Shown here one piece after another: positions 34,340 to 43,447 of a stretch of 64,000 nucleotides of DNA. Where the stretch lies: positions 89,212-153,211 of the forward strand of contig CAJUIS010000001.1 of NCBI GenBank assembly GCA_910586645.1. The letters are read 5' to 3'. The notes under the pieces were generated by a model, which made no database searches, was not told the origin of the DNA, and saw only the letters and a list, made by a program, of their open reading frames with translations. Numbering within the stretch: position 1 is the first letter of the stretch; each line of letters begins with the position of its first letter. The translations under genes and the position numbers were made by a program. The stretch comes from an uncultured Lachnospiraceae bacterium (GTDB lineage Bacteria; Bacillota; Clostridia; Lachnospirales; Lachnospiraceae).

Positions 34340-35077
34340 TCATATTTCTGTATTGTACCTCATTTTTCTTTTCGATTCAATCTTTTTCAGTTCGTCAATC
34401 TCCCGCTGTGTCAGGCTGCGGTATTCTCCGGGCAGAAGAGCCGGATCCAGCGCAAGGCTTCCCATCTGTATCCGCTTTAAAAAAAGCACTTGCTTTCCGA
34501 CGGCGGCAAACATCCTCTTCACCTGATGGTAACGTCCCTCCGTAACCGTGACGCGCACAAAAGACGCGTCCTCCTCCGACACAGAAAGCTCCGCCGGCTT
34601 TGCCGGCGTATCGTCTCCAATCTCAACGCCTTCCCGGAATGCTTTGACATCCAGATCCGTTACCGGGCCGTCAAGTCTCGCCTCATACACTTTTTTCACA
34701 TGTTTCGCCGGACTTAACAGCTCATGGGAAAGATGTCCGTCGTTTGTAATCAAAAGCAGACCCTCTGTATCCAGATCCAGCCGTCCGGCCGGAGACAATC
34801 CCTTTCGTTCTTCCCTTATATAATCCATAACCGTCTTATGTATTCCGTCCGACCGGGCTGTCACGCAGCCACAGGGCTTATACAGCATATAATAAGCATA
34901 CTTCTGATAACAGACTTCTTTTCCCAGATAAAAAATCTTCTGACCGTCCGGATCCGCCTGAAATCCCGGATCCGAAATCTTTACGCCGTCTACGGCTGCA
35001 AAGCCTTTTCGAATATACCGTTTCACTTCACTTCTCGTTCCCATGCCCAAATCCGAAAGCAGTTTATCCAAACGCAT
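34340..35077 (-). CDS. rsuA: RsuA-family 16S rRNA pseudouridine synthase
   Basis: 245 residues with an N-terminal S4 domain (MRLDKLLSDLGMGTRSEVKRYIRKG) and the RsuA-type catalytic domain: YMLYKPCGCVTA, the Asp in LSPAGRLDLDTEGLLLITNDG, KKVYEARL, and VTEGRYHQVKRMFAAVG. RsuA modifies uridine 516 of 16S rRNA; RluB/RluE-like targets cannot be excluded. Close spacing on both sides puts it in the pepD-to-hisZ operon. Confidence 0.9.
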   Translation of the reverse strand: MRLDKLLSDLGMGTRSEVKRYIRKGFAAVDGVKISDPGFQADPDGQKIFYLGKEVCYQKYAYYMLYKPCGCVTARSDGIHKTVMDYIREERKGLSPAGRLDLDTEGLLLITNDGHLSHELLSPAKHVKKVYEARLDGPVTDLDVKAFREGVEIGDDTPAKPAELSVSEEDASFVRVTVTEGRYHQVKRMFAAVGKQVLFLKRIQMGSLALDPALLPGEYRSLTQREIDELKKIESKRKMRYNTEI

Positions 35078-35088
35078 CCCGCATTCTC

Positions 35089-35721
35089 CTATTCAAAACA
35101 AAATTTCAGCTTTTTTTCTTCCAGTTCCTTTAAAAACGGATAAGGATTATAACTTTGCTCCTCTCCGTTTTCATCGTCCAGATAAACGCCGACATGCAGA
35201 TGCACCGGAAAAAAACCTGTCGTACCTTCCGTCTTGCTGTATCCGGTATCTCCCATAAAACCCAGCAGCTCTCCCGCTCTCACTTCATACCCGATCTCTA
35301 TGCCGGGCGCATAATCGTTCAAATGCGCATAATAAAAATAAACTCCGTGCGGGCTTCGGATTCCAATCCGGTATCCTCCCAGCTTAAGCCAGCCAAGTTT
35401 CTCCACATACCCGTCTGAAATGCTTACCACCGGATAATGTCCTCTCTTATTGACCGCGGCCATAATATCGCACCCCTCATGGCCTCGTTCCCCGCCAAAA
35501 TTGCGGCTTTCCATCCAACTGTCGGCAAAGCTGACGCGAAACCCTGACGTATCATAGGAAGATTTTGGCACAGGAAAATAAACCATATCTTCCCGCACCG
35601 CATCAAAAACATCTTCCGTATCTTCTTCCACACGTTTTGACAATGCGTCAAACAGCAGGGCGTCCAAAATGACAACCAAAAGAAAAAGTAGAACAACAGA
35701 AATACATCTGCGAACATCCAC
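35089..35721 (-). CDS. Membrane-anchored M23 (LytM-type) peptidase
   Basis: 210 residues: a single N-terminal hydrophobic segment (about 7-24), a short linker, and a zinc endopeptidase domain with GHEGCDI (HxxxD), YYAHLND and VHLHVGVY (HxH), so the metal ligands are complete. It would cut peptidoglycan cross-bridges outside the membrane. Size and anchor recall SpoIIQ/SpoIVFA-type sporulation proteins, but no feature proves a sporulation role. It overlaps none of its neighbours; pepD is 5 bases upstream. Confidence 0.88.
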   Translation of the reverse strand: MDVRRCISVVLLFLLVVILDALLFDALSKRVEEDTEDVFDAVREDMVYFPVPKSSYDTSGFRVSFADSWMESRNFGGERGHEGCDIMAAVNKRGHYPVVSISDGYVEKLGWLKLGGYRIGIRSPHGVYFYYAHLNDYAPGIEIGYEVRAGELLGFMGDTGYSKTEGTTGFFPVHLHVGVYLDDENGEEQSYNPYPFLKELEEKKLKFCFE

Positions 35722-35726
35722 CCGGT

Positions 35727-37175
35727 CTATTTCATGCTCCGTAAGAGTTCTGTAATAAACCGGTATACCCGTCCGGCGGAAGAAATGCTAAGCCGCTCTT
35801 TTGGCGTGTGAATGTCAAAATTGTCCGGGCCAAATGACACCGCGTCCAAATTTTTAATCTTATCTGAAAGGATGCCGCATTCCAGCCCTGCGTGAATCGC
35901 TTCAAAAACAGGTTTTTTTCCAAACATTTTTTCATATACGTCCGCAACATACTCCCTGACTTTCGAATCTGTGCAGTATTCCCATGCCGGATAATCGCCG
36001 CCTGTCACTATTTCACCGCCCAAAAATTCCGTGAGATATGTCAGCCTTTGGGAAAGCTCTTCTTTCCGGCTTCCGACACTGCTCCTGATAGAAGAAGAGA
36101 TGCAAAACGCATCTGGCGTAAGCTTCATAATTCCGGCGTTTAAAGACGTTTCCACCAGCCCCTTTATATTCGTACTCATATGCATAACGCCGTTTGGCGC
36201 ATTGCGCAGATAAAACAACGCCTTCTGCATGGACGGCGCACAAAGCGCTTTACAGGTCTGGCCTTCTTCCAGAGAAACGCTGACAGTAAGGTCTGGCTCC
36301 GGCACGGTATACTCTTTCTTCAGAATCTCTGTTATTTTGGAAATGCAGTCACAAAATGTATCTTTATCTTCCTCCGAAAACAGCGCTTTACATACCGCAT
36401 CCCTTGGAATGGCGTTATCTTTCAGCCCTCCTTCCAAAGAAACGATGGAAATCATCATCTGATCGTCCAGATATTTTAAAATCCTTCCCATTTCAATAAT
36501 CGCATTGGCATGCTCCTTATCAATTTCGCTCCCCGAATGCCCTCCGGTCAGCCCATGAAGGCGGATAGAAGCCGCCACGCCGCTTTTCTCTTCATATCTT
36601 ACCGGGATTTTCACCTGGGCAGTCAGTCCTCCGGCACAGCTCGTCAGAAAATGCCCTTCCACATCCGAGTCAATATTAAAAAGGATATGGCCTTTTAACA
36701 TAGATAAGTCAATTGATTTTGCGCCAAGCAATCCGACTTCTTCATTTGTCGTTATGACAACCTCAAGCCTTGGGTGCAACAGCGCGTCATCCTCCAGGAT
36801 AGCAAGGGCATATGCAACAGCGATGCCGTCATCGCCGCCCAGAGTCGTACCTTCCGCCTTTAAAAAATCACCGTCCGTATAAAGGCGCAGCCCTTCATTT
36901 GCAAAATCAATTTCCACGCCCTCTTCTTTCTCACAGACCATATCCATATGCCCCTGAAGAATTACCGGCTCTGCATCTTCATAACCTGCAGACGCTTCTT
37001 TAATGATTACAACATTGCCGTCTGCGTCCTGATAATATTCAAGTTTGTGTTCTCTGGCAAAATCCGCCAGATAAGCGCTGATTTTCTCCATATTGTAAGA
37101 ACCGCGCGGAATTTTGCTGATTTCCTCAAAATAATGGAAAACATTTTGAGGGCTCAGATTTTCTAAAACACTCAT
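35727..37175 (-). CDS. pepD: Aminoacyl-histidine dipeptidase (M20C)
   Basis: A cytoplasmic zinc dipeptidase that hydrolyses Xaa-His and other dipeptides. The 482-residue product shows VFHYFEEISKIPRGSYN, the metal-site VILQGHMDMVCEKE, GGDDGIAVAYALA, TTNEEVGLLGA, NIDSDVEG, GLTGGHSGSEI and the late HAGLECGI, in the M20C order. AAGGAGG lies before the ATG. It is the first gene of the operon that runs through rsuA, ygiQ and recU to hisZ, and divergent from ylbJ with only 30 bases between. Confidence 0.95.
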   Translation of the reverse strand: MSVLENLSPQNVFHYFEEISKIPRGSYNMEKISAYLADFAREHKLEYYQDADGNVVIIKEASAGYEDAEPVILQGHMDMVCEKEEGVEIDFANEGLRLYTDGDFLKAEGTTLGGDDGIAVAYALAILEDDALLHPRLEVVITTNEEVGLLGAKSIDLSMLKGHILFNIDSDVEGHFLTSCAGGLTAQVKIPVRYEEKSGVAASIRLHGLTGGHSGSEIDKEHANAIIEMGRILKYLDDQMMISIVSLEGGLKDNAIPRDAVCKALFSEEDKDTFCDCISKITEILKKEYTVPEPDLTVSVSLEEGQTCKALCAPSMQKALFYLRNAPNGVMHMSTNIKGLVETSLNAGIMKLTPDAFCISSSIRSSVGSRKEELSQRLTYLTEFLGGEIVTGGDYPAWEYCTDSKVREYVADVYEKMFGKKPVFEAIHAGLECGILSDKIKNLDAVSFGPDNFDIHTPKERLSISSAGRVYRFITELLRSMK

Positions 37176-37205
37176 AGCTTCCTCCTTTTTTTAATATATT
37201 GTAAC

Positions 37206-38129
37206 ATGAAAAAAACATATTTCATTTTAATCCTGCTGATTTTTTTTATACTGTTTATTATTACACACCCTGCCGTATCCATGCATGCGGCGGCAAGCGG
37301 GCTTTTGCTCTGGTACGAACAGATTCTTCCTGCGCTTCTGCCTCTTGCGATTTTATCCAACCTGATGGTGTATTCCAATTATATGCAGATTGTCACAAAA
37401 TATTTGTATCCGCTGACAAGGCATTTTATCGCAACAAGCCAAAACGGCTGCTTTGCCTTTCTGGGCGGAATGCTGTTTGGATTTCCAATGGGAAGCAAAA
37501 TCAGCGCAGACCTGGTAATCCGGCGGAAAATCAGTCAAAAAGAGGGAGAAATCCTCGCTATTTGCTTTAATCAGTTAAGCCCTGTATTTGTAAGCGGCTT
37601 TCTTCTGACCAATATACTGAATATGCCGGAACTTATTCTTCCAAGCTATGCGGCTCTTTATCTTCCGCCTGTCTGTTACGCCGTCTGGCATTTAAAAAAG
37701 CTGCGTCCGTCAGATGAAAAAAATTCGGCATCCGATTCCCATCTGGATTTTGGAATCATTGATGCCGGAATTATGAATGGATTTGAATCCCTGACCAAAC
37801 TGGGCGGATACATTATCCTGTTCTCTGTTTTTGCCGCTCTGCTTCATACCTATAATACAGATTATCCGTTTCTCAACCTGATCTGTACGGGACTTGTAGA
37901 AGTGACCACCGGAATTTCCTGTTTGAAAAATTCCGCGCTGCCGCAGGCATATATCTATCCCCTTGCAATGTTTTTCGCTTCATTCGGCGGGCTGTGCGGG
38001 TTTGCCCAGACTTGTTCTATGACCAGAGAATGCTCATTTTCCAAAGTGCGTTATCTCTGCTGCCGCCTGCTCTTTGCCGCCGCCAGCAGCCTTCTATGCA
38101 TATTGTTCGGACTTCTTAGCGGCTTTTGA
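37206..38129 (+). CDS. ylbJ: YlbJ-like sporulation integral membrane protein
   Basis: A polytopic membrane protein (about eight hydrophobic segments in 307 residues) with nucleoside-recognition/gate-type repeats: ILPALLPLAILSNLMV, FAFLGGMLFGFPMGSK and the second-half FASFGGLCGFAQTCSM. In B. subtilis ylbJ is a sigma-E sporulation gene near coaD and rsmD (ylbI, ylbH), matching the coaD-rsmD genes here 640 bases away on the other strand. No clear ribosome-binding site precedes the ATG; the AGGAGG at its 5' side belongs to divergent pepD. Confidence 0.85.
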   Translation: MKKTYFILILLIFFILFIITHPAVSMHAAASGLLLWYEQILPALLPLAILSNLMVYSNYMQIVTKYLYPLTRHFIATSQNGCFAFLGGMLFGFPMGSKISADLVIRRKISQKEGEILAICFNQLSPVFVSGFLLTNILNMPELILPSYAALYLPPVCYAVWHLKKLRPSDEKNSASDSHLDFGIIDAGIMNGFESLTKLGGYIILFSVFAALLHTYNTDYPFLNLICTGLVEVTTGISCLKNSALPQAYIYPLAMFFASFGGLCGFAQTCSMTRECSFSKVRYLCCRLLFAAASSLLCILFGLLSGF

Positions 38130-38136
38130 AACAAAA

Positions 38137-38757
38137 TTATTCCTCAATGTCTTCCGGGCTGGAAAAAGTGCGTATTACAGGCATTTCCTGCTCCTCCGGC
38201 TGCTTTGCGCCGTCCAGTTCCTGCGGCATTAGCTCGGAACGGTTTGAAGTCACGACATCAAGATATCCCTGCAGGGAATTTACCAGATTTTCCGTTCTCG
38301 CTCTTGATGTTTCAATGGATCCTGAAATAATGTCTTCCAGATTTTTCAGCATATCGTCCGTATAGGTAATTGCGCTCATACGGATGGCATTGGCGTCATT
38401 TGTCGCATTGTCTAATATCTCCTGCGCCTGTTTTGTGGCGATCATAACGACTTCATTTGCCTGCGCATACGCCTGCTGCATGATTTCATGTTCGCTGACC
38501 AGTTCGTTCGTCTGTATCTGGGCCTGGGAAATAATCGTTTCCGCTTTTGCCCTGGCGTCCGCCATAATCGCCTCTTTATTGCTGATAATCTTCTGATACC
38601 GCTTGATTTCTTCCGGAGTTTTAAGACGCAGTTCTGTCAGGAGCTCTTCTATTGTCTCTTTGTCCACGATGATATTCGATCCGTTAAACCGCTGAACTTT
38701 ACAGCCTTCTATGTACTCTTCTATCTCTTCGATAATCTGCTCCATTCTGCTATTCAT
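38137..38757 (-). CDS. Coiled-coil protein of unknown function, coaD-linked
   Basis: 206 residues from ATG 38757 (AAGGGG eight bases upstream; GTG 38766 is an alternative). The N-terminus (MEQIIEEIEEYIEGCKVQRF) is followed by a long heptad region about 60-160, rich in Ala, Gln and Glu (KAETIISQAQIQTNELV, AQEILDNATNDANAIR), resembling DivIVA or ATP-synthase b-subunit helices. An acidic tail ends IRTFSSPEDIEE. No membrane segment. A role in cell-pole or division structures is only a guess. Twelve bases behind coaD. Confidence 0.7.
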   Translation of the reverse strand: MNSRMEQIIEEIEEYIEGCKVQRFNGSNIIVDKETIEELLTELRLKTPEEIKRYQKIISNKEAIMADARAKAETIISQAQIQTNELVSEHEIMQQAYAQANEVVMIATKQAQEILDNATNDANAIRMSAITYTDDMLKNLEDIISGSIETSRARTENLVNSLQGYLDVVTSNRSELMPQELDGAKQPEEQEMPVIRTFSSPEDIEE

Positions 38758-38769
38758 TGCCAACACCCC

Positions 38770-39258
38770 TTACTGTTTTTTTATATTGGATTTTTCATAA
38801 ATCCTGTCTACAAACTGCGGAGGGACAAACTTCGTAATATCTCCTCCATAAGCGGCAAACTCCCGTACGATGGAAGAACTAAGGTAAGAATATTTCAGAT
38901 TTGTCGTCAGAAAAACCGTCTCCGCTTTTGGATATTCGACATGGTTTGTCTGTGCAATCTGAAGCTCATATTCAAAATCCGTCACCGCCCGGAGTCCGCG
39001 TACAATAATCGTCGCTCCGCTTTTTTTCATATAATCCACCAAAAGTCCGTCAAAAGAATCTACCGTCACATTTGGGTTCTCCTTCGTCAATTCCTTTAAC
39101 ATACTAACACGTTCGTCCACAGAAAACAATGCATTTTTCTCACTGTTGTTCAGCACGCCCACAATCAGTTCATCAAAAATTGCGGCGGAACGTGTGATTA
39201 TGTCCAGATGCCCAAAGGTAACCGGATCAAAACTTCCCGGATATATCGCCTTGCTCAT
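38770..39258 (-). CDS. coaD: Phosphopantetheine adenylyltransferase
   Basis: Fourth step of coenzyme A synthesis. The 162-residue product has the nucleotidyltransferase start [18 protein letters not shown] (TxxH), DEAIVGV-like [28 protein letters not shown], and the ISSSIVRE-type [16 protein letters not shown]. It starts inside the end of rsmD, overlapping by 32 bases, the usual rsmD-coaD pairing with tight coupling. Confidence 0.97.
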   Translation of the reverse strand: MSKAIYPGSFDPVTFGHLDIITRSAAIFDELIVGVLNNSEKNALFSVDERVSMLKELTKENPNVTVDSFDGLLVDYMKKSGATIIVRGLRAVTDFEYELQIAQTNHVEYPKAETVFLTTNLKYSYLSSSIVREFAAYGGDITKFVPPQFVDRIYEKSNIKKQ

Positions 39259-39823
39259 ACGCCTGCTCTTTCCTCTCCAATGTTAAAAATATGTGCATAT
39301 TCGTTTTATATCTCTTCTCTTTGACAATCGTATAGCCATACTCTGCAAGATAAGAAAAATCCGTCTTCAAAGCCGCTTCTGCAATGACAATGGAATTTTC
39401 TTTCAGCAAAGAAGAATCTTTTAGATAAAAAAGCACGTCCTGTTCCAGCAGGCTGCCATACGGCGGATCCATAAATACAATATCAAACTGATATTTCCCT
39501 TCCATGCAGCGAAGTGCGGAAAGCACGTCTTTTTGCAGCAGCAGACACTCCTGTTCCGATTTTGTGGAAGCGATATTCTGCCGGATGCAGTCAGCGGCCC
39601 TTTTGTTATTTTCCGCAAACACGGCATACCGCGCCCCTCTGCTTACCGCTTCCAAACCAATCTGCCCGCTTCCGGCAAACAAATCCAGAAAATAACATCC
39701 GTATATTTCATCCTGCAGTATATTAAACAATGTTTCTTTTATTCTGTCCGTTGTCGGACGGATTTCGCGACCGTCCAGAGTTTTTAAATGAAGCCTTCTT
39801 TTGCTTCCTGCAATAATCCTCAT
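39227..39823 (-). CDS. rsmD: 16S rRNA (guanine966-N2)-methyltransferase
   Basis: Methylates G966 of 16S rRNA. The 198-residue product shows [33 protein letters not shown], the SAM motif [20 protein letters not shown] and the catalytic FMDPPYGS. The last ten residues overlap the coaD start region. It forms part of a cinA-rsmD-coaD minus-strand run. Confidence 0.96.
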   Translation of the reverse strand: MRIIAGSKRRLHLKTLDGREIRPTTDRIKETLFNILQDEIYGCYFLDLFAGSGQIGLEAVSRGARYAVFAENNKRAADCIRQNIASTKSEQECLLLQKDVLSALRCMEGKYQFDIVFMDPPYGSLLEQDVLFYLKDSSLLKENSIVIAEAALKTDFSYLAEYGYTIVKEKRYKTNMHIFLTLERKEQAYEQGDISGKF

Positions 39824-39836
39824 CTGTCTCTCCTTT

Positions 39837-40310
39837 TTATGGATATTCCTGCCGTATCACCTGCACTGCAAGCGCAAGAGCCGCCTTTACAGACGCGTTC
39901 CGGACTTCCTGCCTGTCCCCGTTAAATAGATGCCGCTCCGTCCAGACACGATCCTTACAGCAGCAGGACAGATAGACAAGCCCTGCCGGCTTTTCTTTTG
40001 TTCCGCCGTCCGGCCCTGCAATTCCAGTGGAAATAACAGAAATATCAGAACCGGCCTCGTTCCTCGCCCCATATGCCATTTCCTCCGCAGTCTCCTTACT
40101 GACTGCCCCATACCGTTTCAGCGTCTCATGGGACACGCCGAGGATTTTTTCTTTTGCGCCGTTGGAATACGTAATATACCCTTCCTCAAACTGCCCGGAA
40201 ATTCCCGGAACATTGACAAGCTCCGCCGCAATCAGCCCTCCGGTACAGGATTCGGCAGTTGCAATTTTCAAATTGTTTTTCTTTAAAAGCCCTGCAAGTT
40301 CAAATTCCAT
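39837..40310 (-). CDS. pncC: CinA C-terminal domain protein, nicotinamide-nucleotide amidase
   Basis: 157 residues from ATG 40310 (GGGAAG upstream; TTG 40325 ignored). Only the CinA C-terminal domain is present, with no molybdopterin-binding N-terminal domain, so it corresponds to stand-alone PncC that deamidates NMN. Motifs: TAESCTGGLIAAELVNVPG, EGYITYSNGAKEKILGV, GAVSKETAEEMA, GIAGPDGGTKEKPAGLVY. It follows pgsA by 26 bases. Confidence 0.93.
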   Translation of the reverse strand: MEFELAGLLKKNNLKIATAESCTGGLIAAELVNVPGISGQFEEGYITYSNGAKEKILGVSHETLKRYGAVSKETAEEMAYGARNEAGSDISVISTGIAGPDGGTKEKPAGLVYLSCCCKDRVWTERHLFNGDRQEVRNASVKAALALAVQVIRQEYP

Positions 40311-40336
40311 CGTATCACTTCCCAATTCTGTTTTTA

Positions 40337-40879
40337 TTAGTTTTGTTCTTTTAAGACTTCTTTATTCTTTGCAATGTAATCCACCAGGGAAATAATCGTA
40401 AGAATCAGAGCAGTATACGTAAGTACCTGTCCCAGCAGAGCATAATACGGAACATCAAGATCTAAAATAAGAACAATGACCATAAGAATCTGAAACGTTG
40501 TTTTAAACTTACCCCAGTAGCTTGCCGCAATTACAACGCCGTTATCCGAAGCGACCAGACGGAACCCGCTGATGATAAATTCCCTGCTGATGATAACGAT
40601 CACGATCCAGGAAGCAAGCTTTTCTCTTTCAATCAAACAAATCATAGCCGCACAGACAAGCAGTTTGTCCGCAAGAGGATCCATAAACTTTCCAAAGTTT
40701 GTGACAAGGTTATACTTTCTTGCAATTTTGCCATCTGCAAAATCCGTCAGGCTTGCAATGATAAAAATTGCCGCCGCAATATAATTTCCATACTCCGTAA
40801 CGTCCGGGCATAACAGAAAAAACACAAAAAACGGAATCAGTATTATGCGCAGTATCGTCAGTTTGTTCGGCAAATTCAT
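40337..40879 (-). CDS. pgsA: CDP-diacylglycerol-glycerol-3-phosphate 3-phosphatidyltransferase
   Basis: Membrane enzyme making phosphatidylglycerol phosphate. The 180-residue product has MNLPNKLTILRIILIP, four to five membrane segments and the CDP-alcohol phosphotransferase signature in DFADGKIARKYNLVTNFGKFMDPLADK (DGxxAR...GxxxDxxxD). Its start overlaps the rimO stop by four bases (ATGA), showing coupling. Confidence 0.97.
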   Translation of the reverse strand: MNLPNKLTILRIILIPFFVFFLLCPDVTEYGNYIAAAIFIIASLTDFADGKIARKYNLVTNFGKFMDPLADKLLVCAAMICLIEREKLASWIVIVIISREFIISGFRLVASDNGVVIAASYWGKFKTTFQILMVIVLILDLDVPYYALLGQVLTYTALILTIISLVDYIAKNKEVLKEQN

Positions 40880-42201
40880 TCTGCTATCTCTCCTATCAAA
40901 TCATATTCATATGCTCCGGTAATCCTTATCCTGACAAAGTCTCCCGTTACTAAAACTTCATCCGTATGGATAAAAACATAACCGTCCACGCCGGGAGCGT
41001 CCCGGTAAGTGCGTCCGACATATGCATTTTCGTCTGCGACTTTTCCTTCAATAAAAGCCCAGAGTTCCATTCCCTTCAGCGTTTCATTTTTATCAAAGGA
41101 AATCTCCTGCTGCAGTTCCATAACGTCTTCCTGCCAGCAAAGTTTCTTTTCTTCTTCTATCTGCCCCGGAAACGTCTCCGCAGGAGTTCCCTCCTCCGGG
41201 GAAAAAGCAAATGTTCCCAGACGGTCAAATTCCATCTCGTTGACAAACCGCATCAGTTCCTCATGCATCGCTTCCGTTTCTCCGGGAAACCCGCAGATAA
41301 GCGTTGTCCGGATGCAAATGTCAGAAATCCGCTCTCTGAGCTTTTCAATGATGCGGACAATATCTTCCTGCGTCGTCTTTCTTCCCATTCGCTTTAAAAT
41401 TTCATTGGATGCGTGCTGAATCGGCATATCCAGATAGTGACAGACTTTCTTATTTCTCCGTATCGCATCAATCAGCGCATCGTCAATTTCCTCCGGATAA
41501 CAATAAAGAATCCGAATCCATACAAGTCCCGGGATCTGGTTTAATACATCCAAAAGCCTGCCCAGGGATTTTTCCCCATAGAGATCCAGACCGTACAGCG
41601 TTGTCTCCTGCGCCACAAGAATCAGTTCCTTTACGCCTTTTTCCGCCAGTTCTTTCGCCTGTGAAACCAGTTCTTCCATCGGCACGCTTCTGTATCTGCC
41701 CCGTATATCCGGAATAATGCAGTAAGTGCATCTTTTATTGCATCCTTCCGCAATCTTTAAATATGCGTAATGCCCGCCTGTTGTAAGCGTCCGTCCCGAT
41801 TTTCGCTCCGGAAATCCGCACAATGTACGGTAATTCTCATAACGGCTTCCCTCCATGACTTTATGCACGGCTTCCACAATGCCGTCATAGGAATTTGTTC
41901 CAAGCAAAGCGTCCACTTCCGGTATCTCTTCTTCGATTTCTTTCCGGTATCTCTGCGCAAGACAGCCTGTCACAATCAGGCCTTTCAGCCTGCCGCTTTC
42001 CTTGTAGGACGCCATCTCAAGAATCGTCTGTATGCTCTCTTCCTTGGCGTCTCCGATAAAACAACAGGTATTGACGACAATAACGTCCGCCTCATTTTCC
42101 TCGTTCGTCATTGTAACGCCGTCCGCTTCAAGCATTCCAAGCATATATTCAGAATCTGTCAGATTCTTATCACAGCCCAGAGAAATAAAAAGTAATTTCA
42201 T
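40876..42201 (-). CDS. rimO: Ribosomal protein S12 methylthiotransferase
   Basis: Radical SAM enzyme adding a methylthio group to Asp of ribosomal protein S12. The start is ATG 42201, with GGAGG a few bases upstream; ATG 42213 lies inside the ribosome-binding site. The N-terminal UPF0004 part has LLFISLGCDKNLTDSEYML and NTCCFIGDAKEESI, the SAM cluster is EGCNKRCTYCIIPDIRGRYR, and a TRAM-like C-terminus ends ITGAYEYDLIGEI. SLGCDKN favours RimO over MiaB. Confidence 0.95.
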   Translation of the reverse strand: MKLLFISLGCDKNLTDSEYMLGMLEADGVTMTNEENEADVIVVNTCCFIGDAKEESIQTILEMASYKESGRLKGLIVTGCLAQRYRKEIEEEIPEVDALLGTNSYDGIVEAVHKVMEGSRYENYRTLCGFPERKSGRTLTTGGHYAYLKIAEGCNKRCTYCIIPDIRGRYRSVPMEELVSQAKELAEKGVKELILVAQETTLYGLDLYGEKSLGRLLDVLNQIPGLVWIRILYCYPEEIDDALIDAIRRNKKVCHYLDMPIQHASNEILKRMGRKTTQEDIVRIIEKLRERISDICIRTTLICGFPGETEAMHEELMRFVNEMEFDRLGTFAFSPEEGTPAETFPGQIEEEKKLCWQEDVMELQQEISFDKNETLKGMELWAFIEGKVADENAYVGRTYRDAPGVDGYVFIHTDEVLVTGDFVRIRITGAYEYDLIGEIAE

Positions 42202-42240
42202 GCATTCCTCCAAAGTTATCTTCGGATAACTGCCGCAAAA

Positions 42241-42271
42241 GGGATGTAAAAACCCGCGTTTTTCACATCCC
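42241..42271 (-). terminator. Terminator after rpoZ
   Basis: On the minus strand GGGATGTGAAAAAC pairs with GTTTTTACATCCC and is followed by TTTT. It separates the yicC-remA-gmk-rpoZ run from rimO-pgsA-cinA. Confidence 0.75.
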
Positions 42272-42296
42272 TCCTTTCGTAATACGGCTTTCCGGT

Positions 42297-42533
42297 TTAA
42301 TCTTCCTCACTTAGAATCTTTACGTCGCCAATATACAGTTCTTCGACAGCAATCGACAATGGCTTTTTCCCATGAGAATTCGGCAGCATCGGCTCCGCCC
42401 CGCTGACAATCTGACGCGCCCTTTTGGCCGCGGCAATTACAATGGAGTAACGGCTGTTGACGACAGGCTCTTCTCCAATGGAAACATCATGGTTGACAAC
42501 TTTCATTAATTCTACATAAGATGGATGTATCAT
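42297..42533 (-). CDS. rpoZ: RNA polymerase omega subunit
   Basis: 78 residues: MIHPSYVELMKVVN, then NSRYSIVIAAAKRARQIVSG (the conserved region contacting beta') and KPLSIAVEELYIGDVKI. Typical clostridial omega with an acidic end. The start overlaps the gmk stop by four bases. Confidence 0.95.
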   Translation of the reverse strand: MIHPSYVELMKVVNHDVSIGEEPVVNSRYSIVIAAAKRARQIVSGAEPMLPNSHGKKPLSIAVEELYIGDVKILSEED

Positions 42534-43177
42534 ATTTCATTCTCCTTTTGAAAAAACTTTAACTCATCTCTTATTTTTTCAACAAATCCCTGATTTCTGG
42601 ATATTTTACGGTGTTCACTGCGGATAATGGAATGCACTTCTTTTACGCATTCCATCAGCTCGTCGTTGATCACCAGATAATCATACGCTTCCATTCCCAA
42701 AGCTTCCTCAAAAGCCCGGCAAAGCCTTGCCTCTATTACCTCTGCGGATTCCGTCCCCCGCAGGATCAGACGTTCTCTTAACGTCCGGGCGTCTTTTGGA
42801 GCCACAAACAACAAAAGAGCATCCGGAAACATTTCTTTTATCTTCTTTGCGCCCTGGATTTCGATTTCTAAAATCACATCCCTGCCCGCCGCCAATTGTT
42901 CCTCTACATATGCTTTTGGGGTTCCATAATAGTTTTCAACGTACAAAGCATACTCTATCAGCTCGTTTTTTTCAATCATTTTTTCAAATTCTTCTCTTGT
43001 TTTGAAAAAATATTCTCTGCCGTCTTCTTCCTGCGCCCTTGGCTGTCTTGTCGTCGCAGAGACAGACAACGCATAATCTTTTGCATAAAGCCGCATAAGC
43101 TCCTGCATAACCGTGCCCTTACCGGAACCGGAAAAACCGGAGAACACAACTAAAATTCCCTTCTGTTTCTGTTCCAT
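42530..43177 (-). CDS. gmk: Guanylate kinase
   Basis: Phosphorylates GMP to GDP. 215 residues with P-loop FSGFSGSGKGTVMQEL, GMP-binding SVSATTRQPRAQEEDGREY and GTPKAYVEEQLAAGRDVILEIEIQGA. It directly follows remA with no spare base between stop and start, as in the Firmicute yicC-remA-gmk-rpoZ cluster. Confidence 0.97.
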   Translation of the reverse strand: MEQKQKGILVVFSGFSGSGKGTVMQELMRLYAKDYALSVSATTRQPRAQEEDGREYFFKTREEFEKMIEKNELIEYALYVENYYGTPKAYVEEQLAAGRDVILEIEIQGAKKIKEMFPDALLLFVAPKDARTLRERLILRGTESAEVIEARLCRAFEEALGMEAYDYLVINDELMECVKEVHSIIRSEHRKISRNQGFVEKIRDELKFFQKENEI

Positions 43178-43447
43178 TTACTTTTCCTCTTTTATTCCTG
43201 CAAGCTCATGGAACCTTCCGGCCAGCGTATCCGGTCCCAATGCAGACAGTACGACGGTTCCCTGCTCCATAATCAGGATGCTTCGCGTTTTTCTTCCCTG
43301 TGTGGCGTCTACCGCCCCTTCCGTCTGCTTGGCTTTTTGTACCAGGCGCTTTGCCGGCGCGGAATCCGGCGTTACGACTGCAACAACTTTATCTGTATTC
43401 ACCAGATTCCCAAATCCGATATTCATAAGCTCTGCCATTTCTGTCAC
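43178..43447 (-). CDS. remA: RemA family regulator (DUF370)
   Basis: An 89-residue DNA-binding protein of the family that activates biofilm matrix operons in B. subtilis by wrapping DNA. Seen: LMNIGFGNLVNTDKVVAVV, SAPAKRLVQKAKQTEGAVDA and TQGRKTRSILIMEQGTVVLSA. Located between yicC and gmk, its usual place. Whether it controls matrix genes here is not known. Confidence 0.93.
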   Translation of the reverse strand: MTEMAELMNIGFGNLVNTDKVVAVVTPDSAPAKRLVQKAKQTEGAVDATQGRKTRSILIMEQGTVVLSALGPDTLAGRFHELAGIKEEK